Shown: positions 16,877 through 25,122, counted from the stretch's first letter. The stretch is 64,000 bases of DNA from an uncultured Clostridia bacterium (GCA_947625385.1 CANQOB010000004.1:1-64000), one strand, 5' to 3'. Numbers and translations: made by a program. The notes: generated from the sequence alone by a model not told the origin.

Positions 16877-17200
16877 CTATTCATATTCTCCGTAGTCGCG
16901 CCGATCGCCATAGCCGGGCTCGGGCGGCGCATCCTCCCACTTGGCGCGCCGCTTTTCATTGGGCTTGGGCGCTGCCTTGATCTCGACCAGAATGACGTCG
17001 ATTCCGATTTTTTTGATGCACTTCATATCGATAAAGAGGTCGGCTTTCCCCCACCGGAAGCCCCTTCCGCCGGGGACGACGATTCCCTGCACCTTGCATT
17101 CCGGCCAGGTGAACACCACATCGCAAACCTTGCCGAGACGCTTTCCGTCGATCAGGTTTACCGCTTCCTTCCGTTTAAGTTCGCCATAACTCGTTTCCAC
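16877..17200 (-). CDS. ylmC: YlmC/YmxH-type PRC-barrel protein
   Basis: This 107-residue protein has one PRC barrel: YGELKRKEAVNLIDGKRLGKVCDVVF, then VQGIVVPGGRG and the IKKIGIDVILVEI closing strand. YlmC/YmxH proteins lie next to sigma-E/sigma-G genes in many spore formers and are annotated as sporulation proteins, but their mechanism is not known. A charged 25-residue tail follows the barrel. The start is probably GTG 17200; the ribosome site is weak. It follows sigG by 39 bases. Confidence 0.85.
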   Translation of the reverse strand: METSYGELKRKEAVNLIDGKRLGKVCDVVFTWPECKVQGIVVPGGRGFRWGKADLFIDMKCIKKIGIDVILVEIKAAPKPNEKRRAKWEDAPPEPGYGDRRDYGEYE

Positions 17201-17239
17201 ACCCTATCGTATGCGCAAGACGGGCGGGATGTGAATCTT

Positions 17240-18010
17240 TTATGAAATTTCTTTCCGGATGGTCCCGAGCGCGTTTTTTTCGAGGCGGGAGACCTGCGCC
17301 TGCGAAATTCCCACCTCGGCGGAGATCTCCGTCTGCGTCTTGCCCTCGAAGTAGCGCAGCATGAGAATCTTTTGCTCCCGCTCCGTGAGCCGTGCGATCG
17401 CCTCGCGCAGGGCGACGTGCTCCGTCCATATCTCATCGCTTTGGGATTCGTCGTAGAGCTGGTCGACGAGCTGCAAGGTGTCCCCCGTCTTATTGTAGAC
17501 GGGTTCGTAGAGCGAGACGGGGTCGGAGATCGCGTCGAGCGCATAGACGACTTCCCGCTCCTTGACCTGCATTTCCTCTGCGATCTTTTCGATCGTCGCC
17601 TCTTCGTCCCGTTCCTCGATCTTTTCACGGACTTTGAGGATGCGATAGGCGGTGTCGCGGATGGAGCGCGAGACCCTGAGCGAATTCCCGTCGCGAAGGT
17701 AGCGTTTGATCTCTCCCAAGATCATGGGGACCGCGTACGTCGAAAATTTGACGCGGTAAGAGAGATCGAAGTTCTCTATCGCCTTGATGAGCCCCACGCA
17801 CCCCGCCTGAAAGACGTCGTCGGCGCAGGCGCTCTTTGCCCAGAACCGCTTTACAAGCGAGAGCACGAGCCGCATATTCCCCACAATGAAGCGTTCGCGC
17901 GCCTGTTCGTCCCCCGCTTTGAGCTTTTCCATGAGCTCTTCGTTTTCTTTTGCCGTGAGTTTGGGAAGCCCCGCCGTATCCACGCCGCAGATAACAACTT
18001 TATTCAACAT
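17240..18010 (-). CDS. sigG: RNA polymerase sigma factor SigG
   Basis: SigG drives late gene expression in the forespore. The 256 residues start MLNKVVICGVDTAGLPKL, the SigG-specific N-terminus, and contain region 2 (GNMRLVLSLVKRFW, DDVFQAGCVGLIKAIENFDL, FSTYAVPMILGEIKRYLRD), region 3, and region 4 ending in TEISAEVGISQAQVSRLEKNAL. It lies 66 bases downstream of sigE, as in Bacillus. The gap contains a SigF-like promoter and a hairpin that includes part of the ribosome binding site, both fitting forespore-only expression. Confidence 0.95.
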   Translation of the reverse strand: MLNKVVICGVDTAGLPKLTAKENEELMEKLKAGDEQARERFIVGNMRLVLSLVKRFWAKSACADDVFQAGCVGLIKAIENFDLSYRVKFSTYAVPMILGEIKRYLRDGNSLRVSRSIRDTAYRILKVREKIEERDEEATIEKIAEEMQVKEREVVYALDAISDPVSLYEPVYNKTGDTLQLVDQLYDESQSDEIWTEHVALREAIARLTEREQKILMLRYFEGKTQTEISAEVGISQAQVSRLEKNALGTIRKEIS

Positions 18011-18019
18011 ACTTCACCT

Positions 18020-18082
18020 CCGCATAGAGCTTGCTCTATGTACTGCGGAAAAGAAGTATCTGCATTCGCAAAAAAATTATAC
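18020..18082 (-). promoter_or_regulatory. Candidate SigF promoter and leader hairpin of sigG
   Basis: On the minus strand GTATA (18078-18082) and GCAGATACTT (18054-18063) resemble the SigF/SigG boxes GYWTA and GGNRANANTW, but the spacer is 14, one base short of the usual 15-16. Downstream, CATAGAGC-TT-GCTCTATG (18023-18040) within CCGC...GCGG (18020-18048) forms a hairpin whose last GCGG overlaps the GGAGG ribosome binding site. Confidence 0.4.
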
Positions 18083-18787
18083 GAGTTTGGAAATTTCCTT
18101 TTTCAGCCGTTCGATGATCTTCTTTTCGAGACGGGAAATATAGCTTTGGGAGATCCCGAGCACGTCCGCGACGTCCTTCTGCGTCATTTCCTCGCCGCCA
18201 CCCAGCCCGAAACGCATGTACATGATCTTGCGTTCGCGCTCCGGGAGCCTTCCGAGCGCATCGCGCAGCAGCTGCTTTTCCACCCCCGATTCCACGCCGC
18301 CGTAGACGGATTCGCAATCGGTGCCGAGAATATCGGAAAGCAGGAGCTCGTTTCCCTCGAAGTCGGAATTGATGGGCTCGTCGAAAGAAATTTCGCTTTT
18401 GAGCTTGACCGTTCGTCTCAGATACATGAGAATCTCGTTCTCGATACAGCGGGAGGCGTAGGTCGCAAGCTTGATGTTCTTATCCGTGCGGAAGGAATTG
18501 ATCGCCTTGATGAGCCCGATGGTGCCGATGGAGATGAGGTCGTCCGCGTCCACGCCCGTATTCTCGAATTTGCGGGAGATGTACACCACGAGACGGAGAT
18601 TGTGTTCGATGAGTTTTGCCTTGACGGTCGCCTCGTCCGTTCCGTCCTCGAGCTTTTTGAGCATTTCCGCCTCCTCTTCCGAGGACAGCGGCAGCGGAAG
18701 TGCCTCGCTCCCGCAGAGATAGTGTACGACATTCTCGCCGCCGCGCAGCGTTTTGAGCAGATCGAGAAGTTTGGAAAAGAGATTCAT
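18077..18787 (-). CDS. sigE: RNA polymerase sigma factor SigE (pro-form)
   Basis: SigE controls early mother-cell transcription. The 236 residues keep a short N-terminal pro-sequence (about 1-25) ahead of GSEALPLPL, where B. subtilis pro-SigE is cut by SpoIIGA. Core motifs are [49 protein letters not shown] and [19 protein letters not shown], followed by an HTH in [21 protein letters not shown]; these are nearly those of Bacillus SigE. The start codon lies directly after the spoIIGA stop, giving a protease-substrate operon. Confidence 0.96.
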   Translation of the reverse strand: MNLFSKLLDLLKTLRGGENVVHYLCGSEALPLPLSSEEEAEMLKKLEDGTDEATVKAKLIEHNLRLVVYISRKFENTGVDADDLISIGTIGLIKAINSFRTDKNIKLATYASRCIENEILMYLRRTVKLKSEISFDEPINSDFEGNELLLSDILGTDCESVYGGVESGVEKQLLRDALGRLPERERKIMYMRFGLGGGEEMTQKDVADVLGISQSYISRLEKKIIERLKKEISKLV

Positions 18788-19585
18788 TTATGCCTCCATC
18801 AGTGCGGCGCTCAAAATGAGCGGATACGATTTGCCCACTTTGCCGACGGTCAGATATACGCCTTGGCGCTCGATGATCTCCGCTCCCGCCCGAATCGTGA
18901 GCTTCTCGCATTCGAACACGGGCGATTCGCAGCCGCCGTTCACGGTGGACAGACGGATTCTGCCCGCCTCCTTGGCTCCCCGCCCGAAGAGGGCGAGACA
19001 GGCAGCCGCGGAGATGACGCAGACGGGCTTCCCGCGGAACGTCAGAAGGTTCCCGCTGTCGGCAAAGCCCTGCCAGTTCACCTCCCGCCCCGCCGCCGTC
19101 AGCGTGCAGGAGAGCAGATTGCGCTGCACCTTGCGAAAGCGGAAAAAGGCTCTGATGGCACACTGTGCGGCGATGAGAAAGGCGCCGCCCGCGCCGAGGA
19201 TGAGCCCGATCGGCGCCTGTTCGACGAGATAGCCGTTCCCCTCCGCATACTCTGCGCCAGCGAAGGAATAGATCGCAGTCAGCGCGCCGCCGAGCGCAAA
19301 CGTCAGCGCAAAGAACGCTGCGGTCGCGATCAGGTGCCGTTTGAGACTCTTCGAATGCACGGCGGTGGCGCAGAGCAGAATGCCGCCGAGCGCCTTCACG
19401 AGATATGCCGCCCAGACCGGGAGCGTCAGCAAGGGAAAGACGACCGCCTCCGCCGCACCGAGCGCGGCGGCGAGAAGAAGCCGCCAAACCTTGATCTTTA
19501 CGCGGGCACAGCAAAGGGCGAGATACAAGAGCACCCCGTCGAGCAAAAAATTTTCCAGCAATGCGATTTCCAGCCAGACAGTCAT
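18788..19585 (-). CDS. spoIIGA: Sporulation aspartic protease SpoIIGA
   Basis: SpoIIGA is the membrane protease that activates pro-SigE in the mother cell. The 265-residue protein begins with five transmembrane segments (about 5-145), followed by a cytoplasmic protease domain whose catalytic signature ADSGNL lies at 175-180 (Asp176). The family is normally about 300 residues, so the protease half is slightly short. ATG 19585 has GGGAG upstream. Candidate tandem Spo0A boxes and a -10 without a good -35 lie just upstream, as expected for a Spo0A-activated spoIIG operon. Confidence 0.92.
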   Translation of the reverse strand: MTVWLEIALLENFLLDGVLLYLALCCARVKIKVWRLLLAAALGAAEAVVFPLLTLPVWAAYLVKALGGILLCATAVHSKSLKRHLIATAAFFALTFALGGALTAIYSFAGAEYAEGNGYLVEQAPIGLILGAGGAFLIAAQCAIRAFFRFRKVQRNLLSCTLTAAGREVNWQGFADSGNLLTFRGKPVCVISAAACLALFGRGAKEAGRIRLSTVNGGCESPVFECEKLTIRAGAEIIERQGVYLTVGKVGKSYPLILSAALMEA

Positions 19586-19605
19586 ATTCTCCCTTTGTGC
19601 TCAGC

Positions 19606-19660
19606 ATTATAAAGACTTTTGGAGCATGAAAAAAGGTATTTCCTGTCGAAAAATCGCGAA
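19606..19660 (-). promoter_or_regulatory. Candidate Spo0A-activated promoter of spoIIGA-sigE
   Basis: A TATAAT (19606-19611, minus strand) has no convincing -35 box at the expected place (TTTTTC). Upstream lies TGTCGAA (19644-19650), a perfect Spo0A box on the plus strand, followed exactly 10 bases later by the weaker TCGCGAA (19654-19660). Tandem boxes one helical turn apart beside a poor -35 are the known design of spoIIG promoters. Confidence 0.55.
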
Positions 19661-19731
19661 AAAAGGCGGGAATTTTATCATACGGACGGAGCAAACGCTC
19701 CGACGGGCGCGGGAAAATTTTTTCGAAGCTG

Positions 19732-19760
19732 TTGACAACGGGCGGAAAAGCGTTTATAAT
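19732..19760 (+). promoter_or_regulatory. Consensus SigA promoter for zinc-ribbon gene pair
   Basis: Perfect TTGACA (19732-19737) and TATAAT (19755-19760) with a 17-base spacer, about 25 bases before the first gene's ribosome binding site (AAGGAGG). Confidence 0.85.
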
Positions 19761-19792
19761 ATATACGAACAAACAAAAGGAGGTTCGAATCT

Positions 19793-20131
19793 ATGTTTTG
19801 CAGAAACTGCGGAAGCGAGATCGACGACAGAGCCGTCTTTTGCCCGCATTGCGGCGTTGCGACCTCGAATGAAATGCAGCCCGCGAGCGGCAAAACGAAT
19901 ACGATGTCGGTCGTGGGGCTCGTGCTCGCCTTCTTCTTCCCGATCGTCGGGTTGGTCCTCTCCATCATCGGTTTGAGGCAGTGCAGGGAGAAGGGCGAAA
20001 GCGGCAGAGGACTCGCCATTGCGGGAATCGTCATCAGCATCCTCGAAATCATTTCCGTGATCGTCATCTGCATCGTTTACGCCATCGTCATTGTGGGGAT
20101 TCTCAACGCCGCCGGCGGCGGCACCGTTTGA
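19793..20131 (+). CDS. Zinc-ribbon membrane protein with DUF4190-like domain (copy 1)
   Basis: The 112-residue protein has an N-terminal zinc ribbon (CRNC at 3-6, CPHC at 17-20), a polar linker, then two hydrophobic helices (about 38-60 and 72-105) around QCREKGESGRGLAIAGIVIS. The LSIIGLRQ...G.G.AiAGIvis pattern is typical of DUF4190-type proteins of unknown function in gut Firmicutes. It has its own consensus promoter and AAGGAGG site. A paralogue follows 43 bases downstream; both presumably sit in the membrane with the ribbon in the cytoplasm. Confidence 0.82.
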   Translation: MFCRNCGSEIDDRAVFCPHCGVATSNEMQPASGKTNTMSVVGLVLAFFFPIVGLVLSIIGLRQCREKGESGRGLAIAGIVISILEIISVIVICIVYAIVIVGILNAAGGGTV

Positions 20132-20174
20132 CCGGCACTCTCTCTGCAGAGCGGTTTTCATCAAGGAGGAGAAT

Positions 20175-20507
20175 ATGTTTTGTCCCAACTGCGGAAAACA
20201 ACTTGACGACCGTGCCGTCGTATGCCCGAATTGCGGTGTCGCGGTCCCGGGACATTCCAACAGTGTCCCCTCGACGAATATCCTCGCTATCGTGGGATTC
20301 GTTCTCTCGTTCTTCGTCTCGATCGCGGGGCTGGTTTGCAGCATCATCGCCCGCAAACAGATCAAGGAGACGGGAGAAGGCGGAAGCGGGTTTGCCCTCG
20401 CGGGAATCATCATCAGCTCCATATCGATCGGTATCGTAGTGCTCGCCGTCTCTATCTATCTCTTACTTACTATCCTCTTTTTCCTCGGAATTACAGGGTA
20501 TCTTTGA
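20175..20507 (+). CDS. Zinc-ribbon membrane protein with DUF4190-like domain (copy 2)
   Basis: This is a 110-residue paralogue of the preceding protein, with CPNC at 3-6 and CPNC at 17-20, the same DDRAVxCPxCGVA stretch and the same RKQIKETGEGGSGFALAGIIIS core between two membrane helices. The track's longer frame starts upstream; I chose ATG 20175, which has AAGGAGG at the right distance and aligns with copy 1. A strong terminator follows at once. The pair looks like a tandem duplication that has drifted mainly in the linker and the C-terminal helix. Confidence 0.82.
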   Translation: MFCPNCGKQLDDRAVVCPNCGVAVPGHSNSVPSTNILAIVGFVLSFFVSIAGLVCSIIARKQIKETGEGGSGFALAGIIISSISIGIVVLAVSIYLLLTILFFLGITGYL

Positions 20508-20519
20508 CGTCGCAAACGG

Positions 20520-20550
20520 AAACGCCCGCCGTATCATCGGCGGGCGTTTT
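20520..20550. terminator. Bidirectional terminator between zinc-ribbon gene and rarA
   Basis: A perfect CGCCCGCCG / CGGCGGGCG stem is flanked by AAA and TTTT, between convergent genes. Confidence 0.85.
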
Positions 20551-20551
20551 C

Positions 20552-21862
20552 TTATCTCTTTTTTCCTTTTCGTTTTCTCAACTCTCTCACCGCCTTTTCG
20601 TACCCCTTGTCGGAGGGGGTATAATAGACGCGGTCTTTGAGCGAATCCGGCAAATATTGCTGTTCGACATACCCGCCGTAATCGTGGGGATACTTGTAGC
20701 GTGCGCTGTCCGCCTTCATCTCCTTGCTGCCGTAGGAATTATCGCGGAGGTATTTGGGGATATCGTCGTCACGGTTATTCTTCGCGTCGGCACGGGCTGC
20801 ATTCATCGCCAAAACGACGGTGTTGCTCTTCGCCGCTTCGCAGACGTAGACGATCGCCTCCGTGAGGGGAAGAAGTCCCTCGGGATATCCCATGTTCTGA
20901 TAGGCGGTGAGCGCGGCAACGCTCATGAGCAGCGCCCGCGGATCCGCCATGCCCACATCCTCCGACGAATGCGCGATGAGCCTTCTGAGAACGAGGAGCG
21001 GGTCGCATCCGCCTTCGATGAGCCGCATGGCATAGTAGAGCGCCGCGTTCGCGTCGCTCCCGCGCAGGGATTTGCAAAACGCCGAGAGAATATCGTAATA
21101 CAGATCTTCGTTGTAGGAGAGCGCCTTGCGCTGGATGGACTGCTCGGCGTCCGAGAGCGTGACGTGAATCTTCCCGTCCTCGGGCGCCGTCGTGAGAACG
21201 GCAAGTTCGAGCGCATTGTACGCGGTGCGCAGATCCCCTCCCGCCGTCACGGCGAGGTGGTCGAGCGCGTCGTCGTCCACGAGCGCCTCGTATGCGCCCA
21301 ATCCCTTGCGCTTGTCTGTGAGCGCCCGCACCAGCGCGCCGCGAATCTCTGCGGAAGTGAGCGGTTCAAAGTGAAACACGCGGCAGCGGGACACGATCGC
21401 GGGGGTCATCGAAGCATAGGGATTCTCCGTCGTCGACCCGATAAAGAGAATGGTGCCCTGTTCGATCGCGGGCAGCAGGGAATCCGACTGCGTTTTATTG
21501 AAGCGATGGCACTCGTCAAGCATGAGATAGGTCTTTTTCCCAAACATGCGCAAATCGTCGCGCGCCTTCTCGACTGCTTTTTTGACGTCGGCGACGCCGG
21601 ATGAGACCGCGTTGAGCTTGACGAACGAACCGTTCGTCTGCGCGGCGATGATGTTGGCGAGCGTCGTCTTTCCGCATCCGGGAGGTCCCCAGAAAATGCA
21701 GCTGCCGAGGCGGTCGAGAGAGATCGCCCTGCGAAGGAGCGAGCCCTCCGCAATGAGGTGGCTCTGCCCCACAAAGTCTTTGAGCGTGGAGGCGCGCATC
21801 CGCTCGGCAAGCGGCTTCGCCCGCTCTTCGTTGTCGTTAAAATCAAACAGATCCATTGTCAT
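20552..21862 (-). CDS. rarA: Replication-associated recombination protein A
   Basis: RarA (MgsA) is a clamp-loader-related AAA+ ATPase that acts at stalled forks. The 436 residues have Walker A WGPPGCGKTT (58-67), Walker B LMLDECHRFNK, sensor 1 STTENPYASM, and the RarA C-terminal tetramerisation domain (HSSEDVGMADP, PKYLRDNSYGSKEMKA, YKYPHDYGGYVEQQYLP). ATG 21862 overlaps the patatin stop codon as ATGA; a second ATG six bases later could also serve. No other repair gene is adjacent. Confidence 0.95.
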   Translation of the reverse strand: MTMDLFDFNDNEERAKPLAERMRASTLKDFVGQSHLIAEGSLLRRAISLDRLGSCIFWGPPGCGKTTLANIIAAQTNGSFVKLNAVSSGVADVKKAVEKARDDLRMFGKKTYLMLDECHRFNKTQSDSLLPAIEQGTILFIGSTTENPYASMTPAIVSRCRVFHFEPLTSAEIRGALVRALTDKRKGLGAYEALVDDDALDHLAVTAGGDLRTAYNALELAVLTTAPEDGKIHVTLSDAEQSIQRKALSYNEDLYYDILSAFCKSLRGSDANAALYYAMRLIEGGCDPLLVLRRLIAHSSEDVGMADPRALLMSVAALTAYQNMGYPEGLLPLTEAIVYVCEAAKSNTVVLAMNAARADAKNNRDDDIPKYLRDNSYGSKEMKADSARYKYPHDYGGYVEQQYLPDSLKDRVYYTPSDKGYEKAVRELRKRKGKKR

Positions 21863-22650
21863 CCCAAGAGCGCGAGGATGTCCCCCACGCTGTCTTTTCC
21901 GAGTTCGTAGCCCTTTTCATAGGCAAAATCGAGATCTTTGACCTTATATTGGTCCATATCGCCCAATGCGGGTTCCAGCCAGAGATCGATATAGTCGCGG
22001 CTCTCCCGTGTGCGCGCGGTGTTGTAACCGTCCAAAATATCTATATAGCGCAGCACCGTGCCGAGCGGCGTATTGGGCATCTCCTTTTGGAGAAGAGCGC
22101 CGAGGACATCGACGGCGACGACGACGTCCGCGCCCATCGCTTTCACCTGTTTCGTGGGGACGCGTTCCAGGATCCCGCCGTCCGAAAGATGTTCGTACTC
22201 TCCCACTCTCGCCGAAGTGAACACGCCGGGAATCGACCCGGAGGCGAGCACGGCGTCCAAGACGTTGCCGTGCGAGAGCACCACGCTCGTCCCCGTCACC
22301 AAGTCGGTCGCGAGGCAGGCGAAGGGAATCTTCAATTCCTCGAACGTGACCTCGCCGATGACGGAAGCGAGCATTTTCCTCGCCCGTTTCAGCTGCATGA
22401 TGCCGCTGTGCTCGGAGAGCGAAAGATTGATCGCCGCGATCTTCCCGAGGTTGAGCTGCATCGCGTGCTGTTTCAACACGGAGGGGCTCACGCCCGCCGC
22501 ATAGCAACCGCCCACAACGGCTCCCATCGAGCTCCCTGCGATCATATCGGGGACGATCTCAGCCTCTTCGAGCGCCTGCAAAAAGCCGATATGCGCGATT
22601 CCGCGCGAACCGCCCGCGCCAAGCGCAAGCCCCAATTTCTTTTTTTTCAT
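21859..22650 (-). CDS. Patatin-like phospholipase (YlbK/RssA type)
   Basis: This is a 263-residue patatin hydrolase with an oxyanion glycine motif LGAGGSRG (10-17), nucleophile elbow GSSMG (Ser41) and the catalytic aspartate in SDGGILERVP. In B. subtilis the homologue ylbK sits after ylbH(rsmD)-coaD-ylbJ. Here all four genes are still close but rearranged, with this one divergent from ylbJ. Its lipid substrate is unknown. I chose ATG 22650 (MKKKKLGLAL, GGGAGG upstream) over the longer frame. Only 31 bases separate it from ylbJ. Confidence 0.88.
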   Translation of the reverse strand: MKKKKLGLALGAGGSRGIAHIGFLQALEEAEIVPDMIAGSSMGAVVGGCYAAGVSPSVLKQHAMQLNLGKIAAINLSLSEHSGIMQLKRARKMLASVIGEVTFEELKIPFACLATDLVTGTSVVLSHGNVLDAVLASGSIPGVFTSARVGEYEHLSDGGILERVPTKQVKAMGADVVVAVDVLGALLQKEMPNTPLGTVLRYIDILDGYNTARTRESRDYIDLWLEPALGDMDQYKVKDLDFAYEKGYELGKDSVGDILALLG

Positions 22651-22675
22651 AAATTCCTCCCTCTTTGCATACCTA
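22647..22675 (+). promoter_or_regulatory. Candidate SigE-type promoter of ylbJ
   Basis: TCATAAA (22647-22653), a 14-base spacer and CATACCTA (22668-22675) resemble the SigE boxes KMATATT and CATACAHT. YlbJ of B. subtilis is SigE-dependent. Transcription would start almost at the ylbJ ATG (22682). Confidence 0.35.
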
Positions 22676-22681
22676 TCAAGT

Positions 22682-23608
22682 ATGAAGATCAAATTCCGCG
22701 CGAAGTATGTTCTGACGGCAGCCGTCCTGCTTGCGCTGGTGCTCTTTATGCTCTTTCCCGCTCACTACGCAAAGAGCGTGCGGGAAGGCATCGATCTCTG
22801 GGCGGTGAGCGTGCTCCCCGCGACATTGCCCTTCCTCTTTCTGACTTCGATCTTCACGGGACTCGGCCTCTTCTCCAAAACGGCGCGGGCGATCTCCCCC
22901 GCGGCGGACAAGCTCTTGAAGATCTCGGGCGCGGGCGGCTGCGCCGCCCTCCTCTCCGCTCTCTCGGGCTATCCCGTCGGCGCACGGACGGTACAGGATC
23001 TGGCGGGCGCGGGATACCTTCCGAAGGAGGAACGGCTGCGCGTTGCCGCCGTCTCCACGACGACGGGTCCCGCCTTTTTGGTGGGCGCGGTCGGCGCGGG
23101 AATGTACGGCGATCCGCTTGCGGGATGGCTCCTTCTCTTTTGTCATTTCACGGGGGTGTATGCCGTCGGCGTTCTCTTGCGGTTCGGTGCAAAAACGCAG
23201 GGGCGCGGGGCCCTTCCCGCAAAGAAGCCTCTCTCCCTTTCGGACGCGCTTACCTCCTCCGTTCTGGCAGTGCTGTGCGTGGGCGGAGCGATTGCCATAT
23301 TTTATGCTTTCGGAACGATGATCGCGGACATGGGTGCCCTGTTTTCGCTCCCGCCCCTTGCGGAGACGGTCATTCGCGGGCTTCTCGAAATGACGGCGGG
23401 ATGTGCCTTGGCGGCAAAAGATCCCTCGCCGGCGGGCTTTGCGCTGAGCGCGTTTTTCGTCACCTTCGGAGGGCTGTGCGTCCTCGTGCAGCAGCTTGCA
23501 TTCCTCGAAAAAGCGGAGATTCCCGCGGGAAAATTCATCGCCGTCAAACTCTTGCAGGGCGCCGTCGCCGCGCTGGTCGCCTATCCGCTCTCCCTTTGTT
23601 GGCTTTAA
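22682..23608 (+). CDS. ylbJ: Sporulation membrane protein YlbJ
   Basis: This 308-residue polytopic membrane protein has about eight hydrophobic segments. LFPAHYAKSVREGIDLWAV, VLPATLPFLFLTSIF, LSGYPVGARTVQDL and STTTGPAFLVGAVG are the motifs of YlbJ, a SigE-regulon protein needed for spore cortex formation and related to transporter gate domains. B. subtilis YlbJ is about 400 residues; this one is shorter. There is no ribosome binding site before ATG 22682. It may be leaderless, or a start near residues 19-23 could be used, which would cost part of the first helix. Confidence 0.85.
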   Translation: MKIKFRAKYVLTAAVLLALVLFMLFPAHYAKSVREGIDLWAVSVLPATLPFLFLTSIFTGLGLFSKTARAISPAADKLLKISGAGGCAALLSALSGYPVGARTVQDLAGAGYLPKEERLRVAAVSTTTGPAFLVGAVGAGMYGDPLAGWLLLFCHFTGVYAVGVLLRFGAKTQGRGALPAKKPLSLSDALTSSVLAVLCVGGAIAIFYAFGTMIADMGALFSLPPLAETVIRGLLEMTAGCALAAKDPSPAGFALSAFFVTFGGLCVLVQQLAFLEKAEIPAGKFIAVKLLQGAVAALVAYPLSLCWL

Positions 23609-23626
23609 GCTCGCAGCAAAGCGGGC

Positions 23627-24649
23627 TCAGACGTTCTCGGCGATGGAAAAGATGAGACGTTCGGTATCTTCCCAACCGAGGCAGGGGTCGGTGATCGATC
23701 TTCCGAACACTTCGTCATGCTCCTGGCATCCCTCTTCGAGGAAACTTTCGATCATGACGCCCTTGACGGCGCGGCGGAAATCCGCATCGAACCGACGGTT
23801 TTGCAGCACCTCTTCGCAGATTCTGATCTGCTGGCGGAACCGCTTCCCCGAGTTCGAATGGTTTGCATCGATAATGATGGCGGGATTTTTCAATTCGTAC
23901 TCCCCATAGCCTTCGAAGAGCTGCATGACCGTTTCGTAGTGATAATTGGGGATGTCGTTGCCGCTTCCGTCCACCATTCCGCGCAGGACCGCATGGGCGA
24001 GCGGATTGCCGCTCGTGCGCACCTGATAGTCGTGATATTTGAATACCTGCGGCTGCTGCGCCGCATAGACCGAATTGAGCAGCCCTTTTACGGAGCCGCC
24101 CGTCGCATTTTTGATACCTACGGGAAGGTCCATCCCGCTCGCAACGAGACGGTGCATCTGATTTTCGCTCGACCGCGCGCCCACCGTCACATAGGTGAGA
24201 AGGTCTTGAAGATACGCGGTATTCTCGGGATAGAGCATTTCATCCGCCGCGGTGAGCCCCGAAGCTTTCATGCAGCCGATATGCAGTTCGCGGATGGCGC
24301 GGATTCCGCGCAGAATGTTCTCCCCTCCCTCCGGATCCGGGCGGGAGAACATGCCCATATAGCCGACTCCCCTCGAGCGCGGCTTATTCGTATAGACGCG
24401 GGGAATGAGCACGAGACGGTCTTTGACTTGGTCGTTGAGCCTGCCCAACCGTCCGACATATTCGAGCACGGGCGCCGCCTCATGTGCGGAACACGGTCCG
24501 ACGATGACGAGAAATTTGTCGCTCTTGCCCGCAATGACGTCGGCGACCAGCTTGTCCCGCTCCGCCTTCCTCTGCGCGAGCTCGCAAGACAAGGGAAGTT
24601 CCGCGACGATCTCCTCCGCTGTGGGGATTTGAATCTCTTTTACGAACAT
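23627..24649 (-). CDS. 3-deoxy-7-phosphoheptulonate synthase (class I)
   Basis: DAHP synthase condenses phosphoenolpyruvate and erythrose 4-phosphate, the first step toward chorismate. The 340-residue protein is the E. coli AroFGH type: VIVGPCSAHEA, PRVYTNKPRSRGVGYMGM, VTVGARSSENQMHR, GIKNATGGSVKGLLN, and a C-terminal ANHSNSGKRFRQQ with GVMIESFLEEG. ATG 24649 (MFVKEIQIP) lies inside coaD, overlapping it by 10 bases. The other aro genes are 8 kb away in a separate operon, so this entry enzyme is controlled with coaD and rsmD. Confidence 0.93.
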   Translation of the reverse strand: MFVKEIQIPTAEEIVAELPLSCELAQRKAERDKLVADVIAGKSDKFLVIVGPCSAHEAAPVLEYVGRLGRLNDQVKDRLVLIPRVYTNKPRSRGVGYMGMFSRPDPEGGENILRGIRAIRELHIGCMKASGLTAADEMLYPENTAYLQDLLTYVTVGARSSENQMHRLVASGMDLPVGIKNATGGSVKGLLNSVYAAQQPQVFKYHDYQVRTSGNPLAHAVLRGMVDGSGNDIPNYHYETVMQLFEGYGEYELKNPAIIIDANHSNSGKRFRQQIRICEEVLQNRRFDADFRRAVKGVMIESFLEEGCQEHDEVFGRSITDPCLGWEDTERLIFSIAENV

Positions 24650-25122
24650 GATTCCACCTCCGAGAGCATCCGATAGACTGCGGGCGGAACATATCGCGAA
24701 AAGGGTTTTCGGAAGGCGATGCAATTTCGCACGAGGGTGGAACTGATATGCGTATGCGCCTGCTCCGTCGGGAAATATAACTCGACGAAATTTCCGTCGA
24801 GATCTCTGCTCGCGTAAAAATCCGTCGTCTCGTATTCATAATCGACTGCGTTGCGCAGACCGCGCACATAGAAGGGCGTGTTCTCCCGCTCCAACAGGTC
24901 GACGATCGTCCCCTCCCATGCGAGCACCCTTACGCGCGGTTCGTTTTCATAGACAGCGCGCACCATCCGCTCGCGGAATCCGAGATCGTAACGGCAGGTC
25001 TTGCTCCTGTTTTCGGCGACCGCGATCACGACCTCGTCGAAGAGAGCAAGACACTTTTCGACCGTGTCCGCATGCCCGACGGTAAACGGGTCGAAGGTCC
25101 CCGCAAAGACGCACTTCTTCAT
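24640..25122 (-). CDS. coaD: Phosphopantetheine adenylyltransferase
   Basis: CoaD converts 4'-phosphopantetheine and ATP to dephospho-CoA. The 160-residue sequence has the nucleotidyltransferase motif GTFDPFTVGH at 8-17, the RGLRNAVDYEYE core near 88-100 and the closing ISSTLVRN motif near 130. Length is normal. It overlaps rsmD by the usual four bases and aroF by ten. Confidence 0.96.
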   Translation of the reverse strand: MKKCVFAGTFDPFTVGHADTVEKCLALFDEVVIAVAENRSKTCRYDLGFRERMVRAVYENEPRVRVLAWEGTIVDLLERENTPFYVRGLRNAVDYEYETTDFYASRDLDGNFVELYFPTEQAHTHISSTLVRNCIAFRKPFSRYVPPAVYRMLSEVESCS

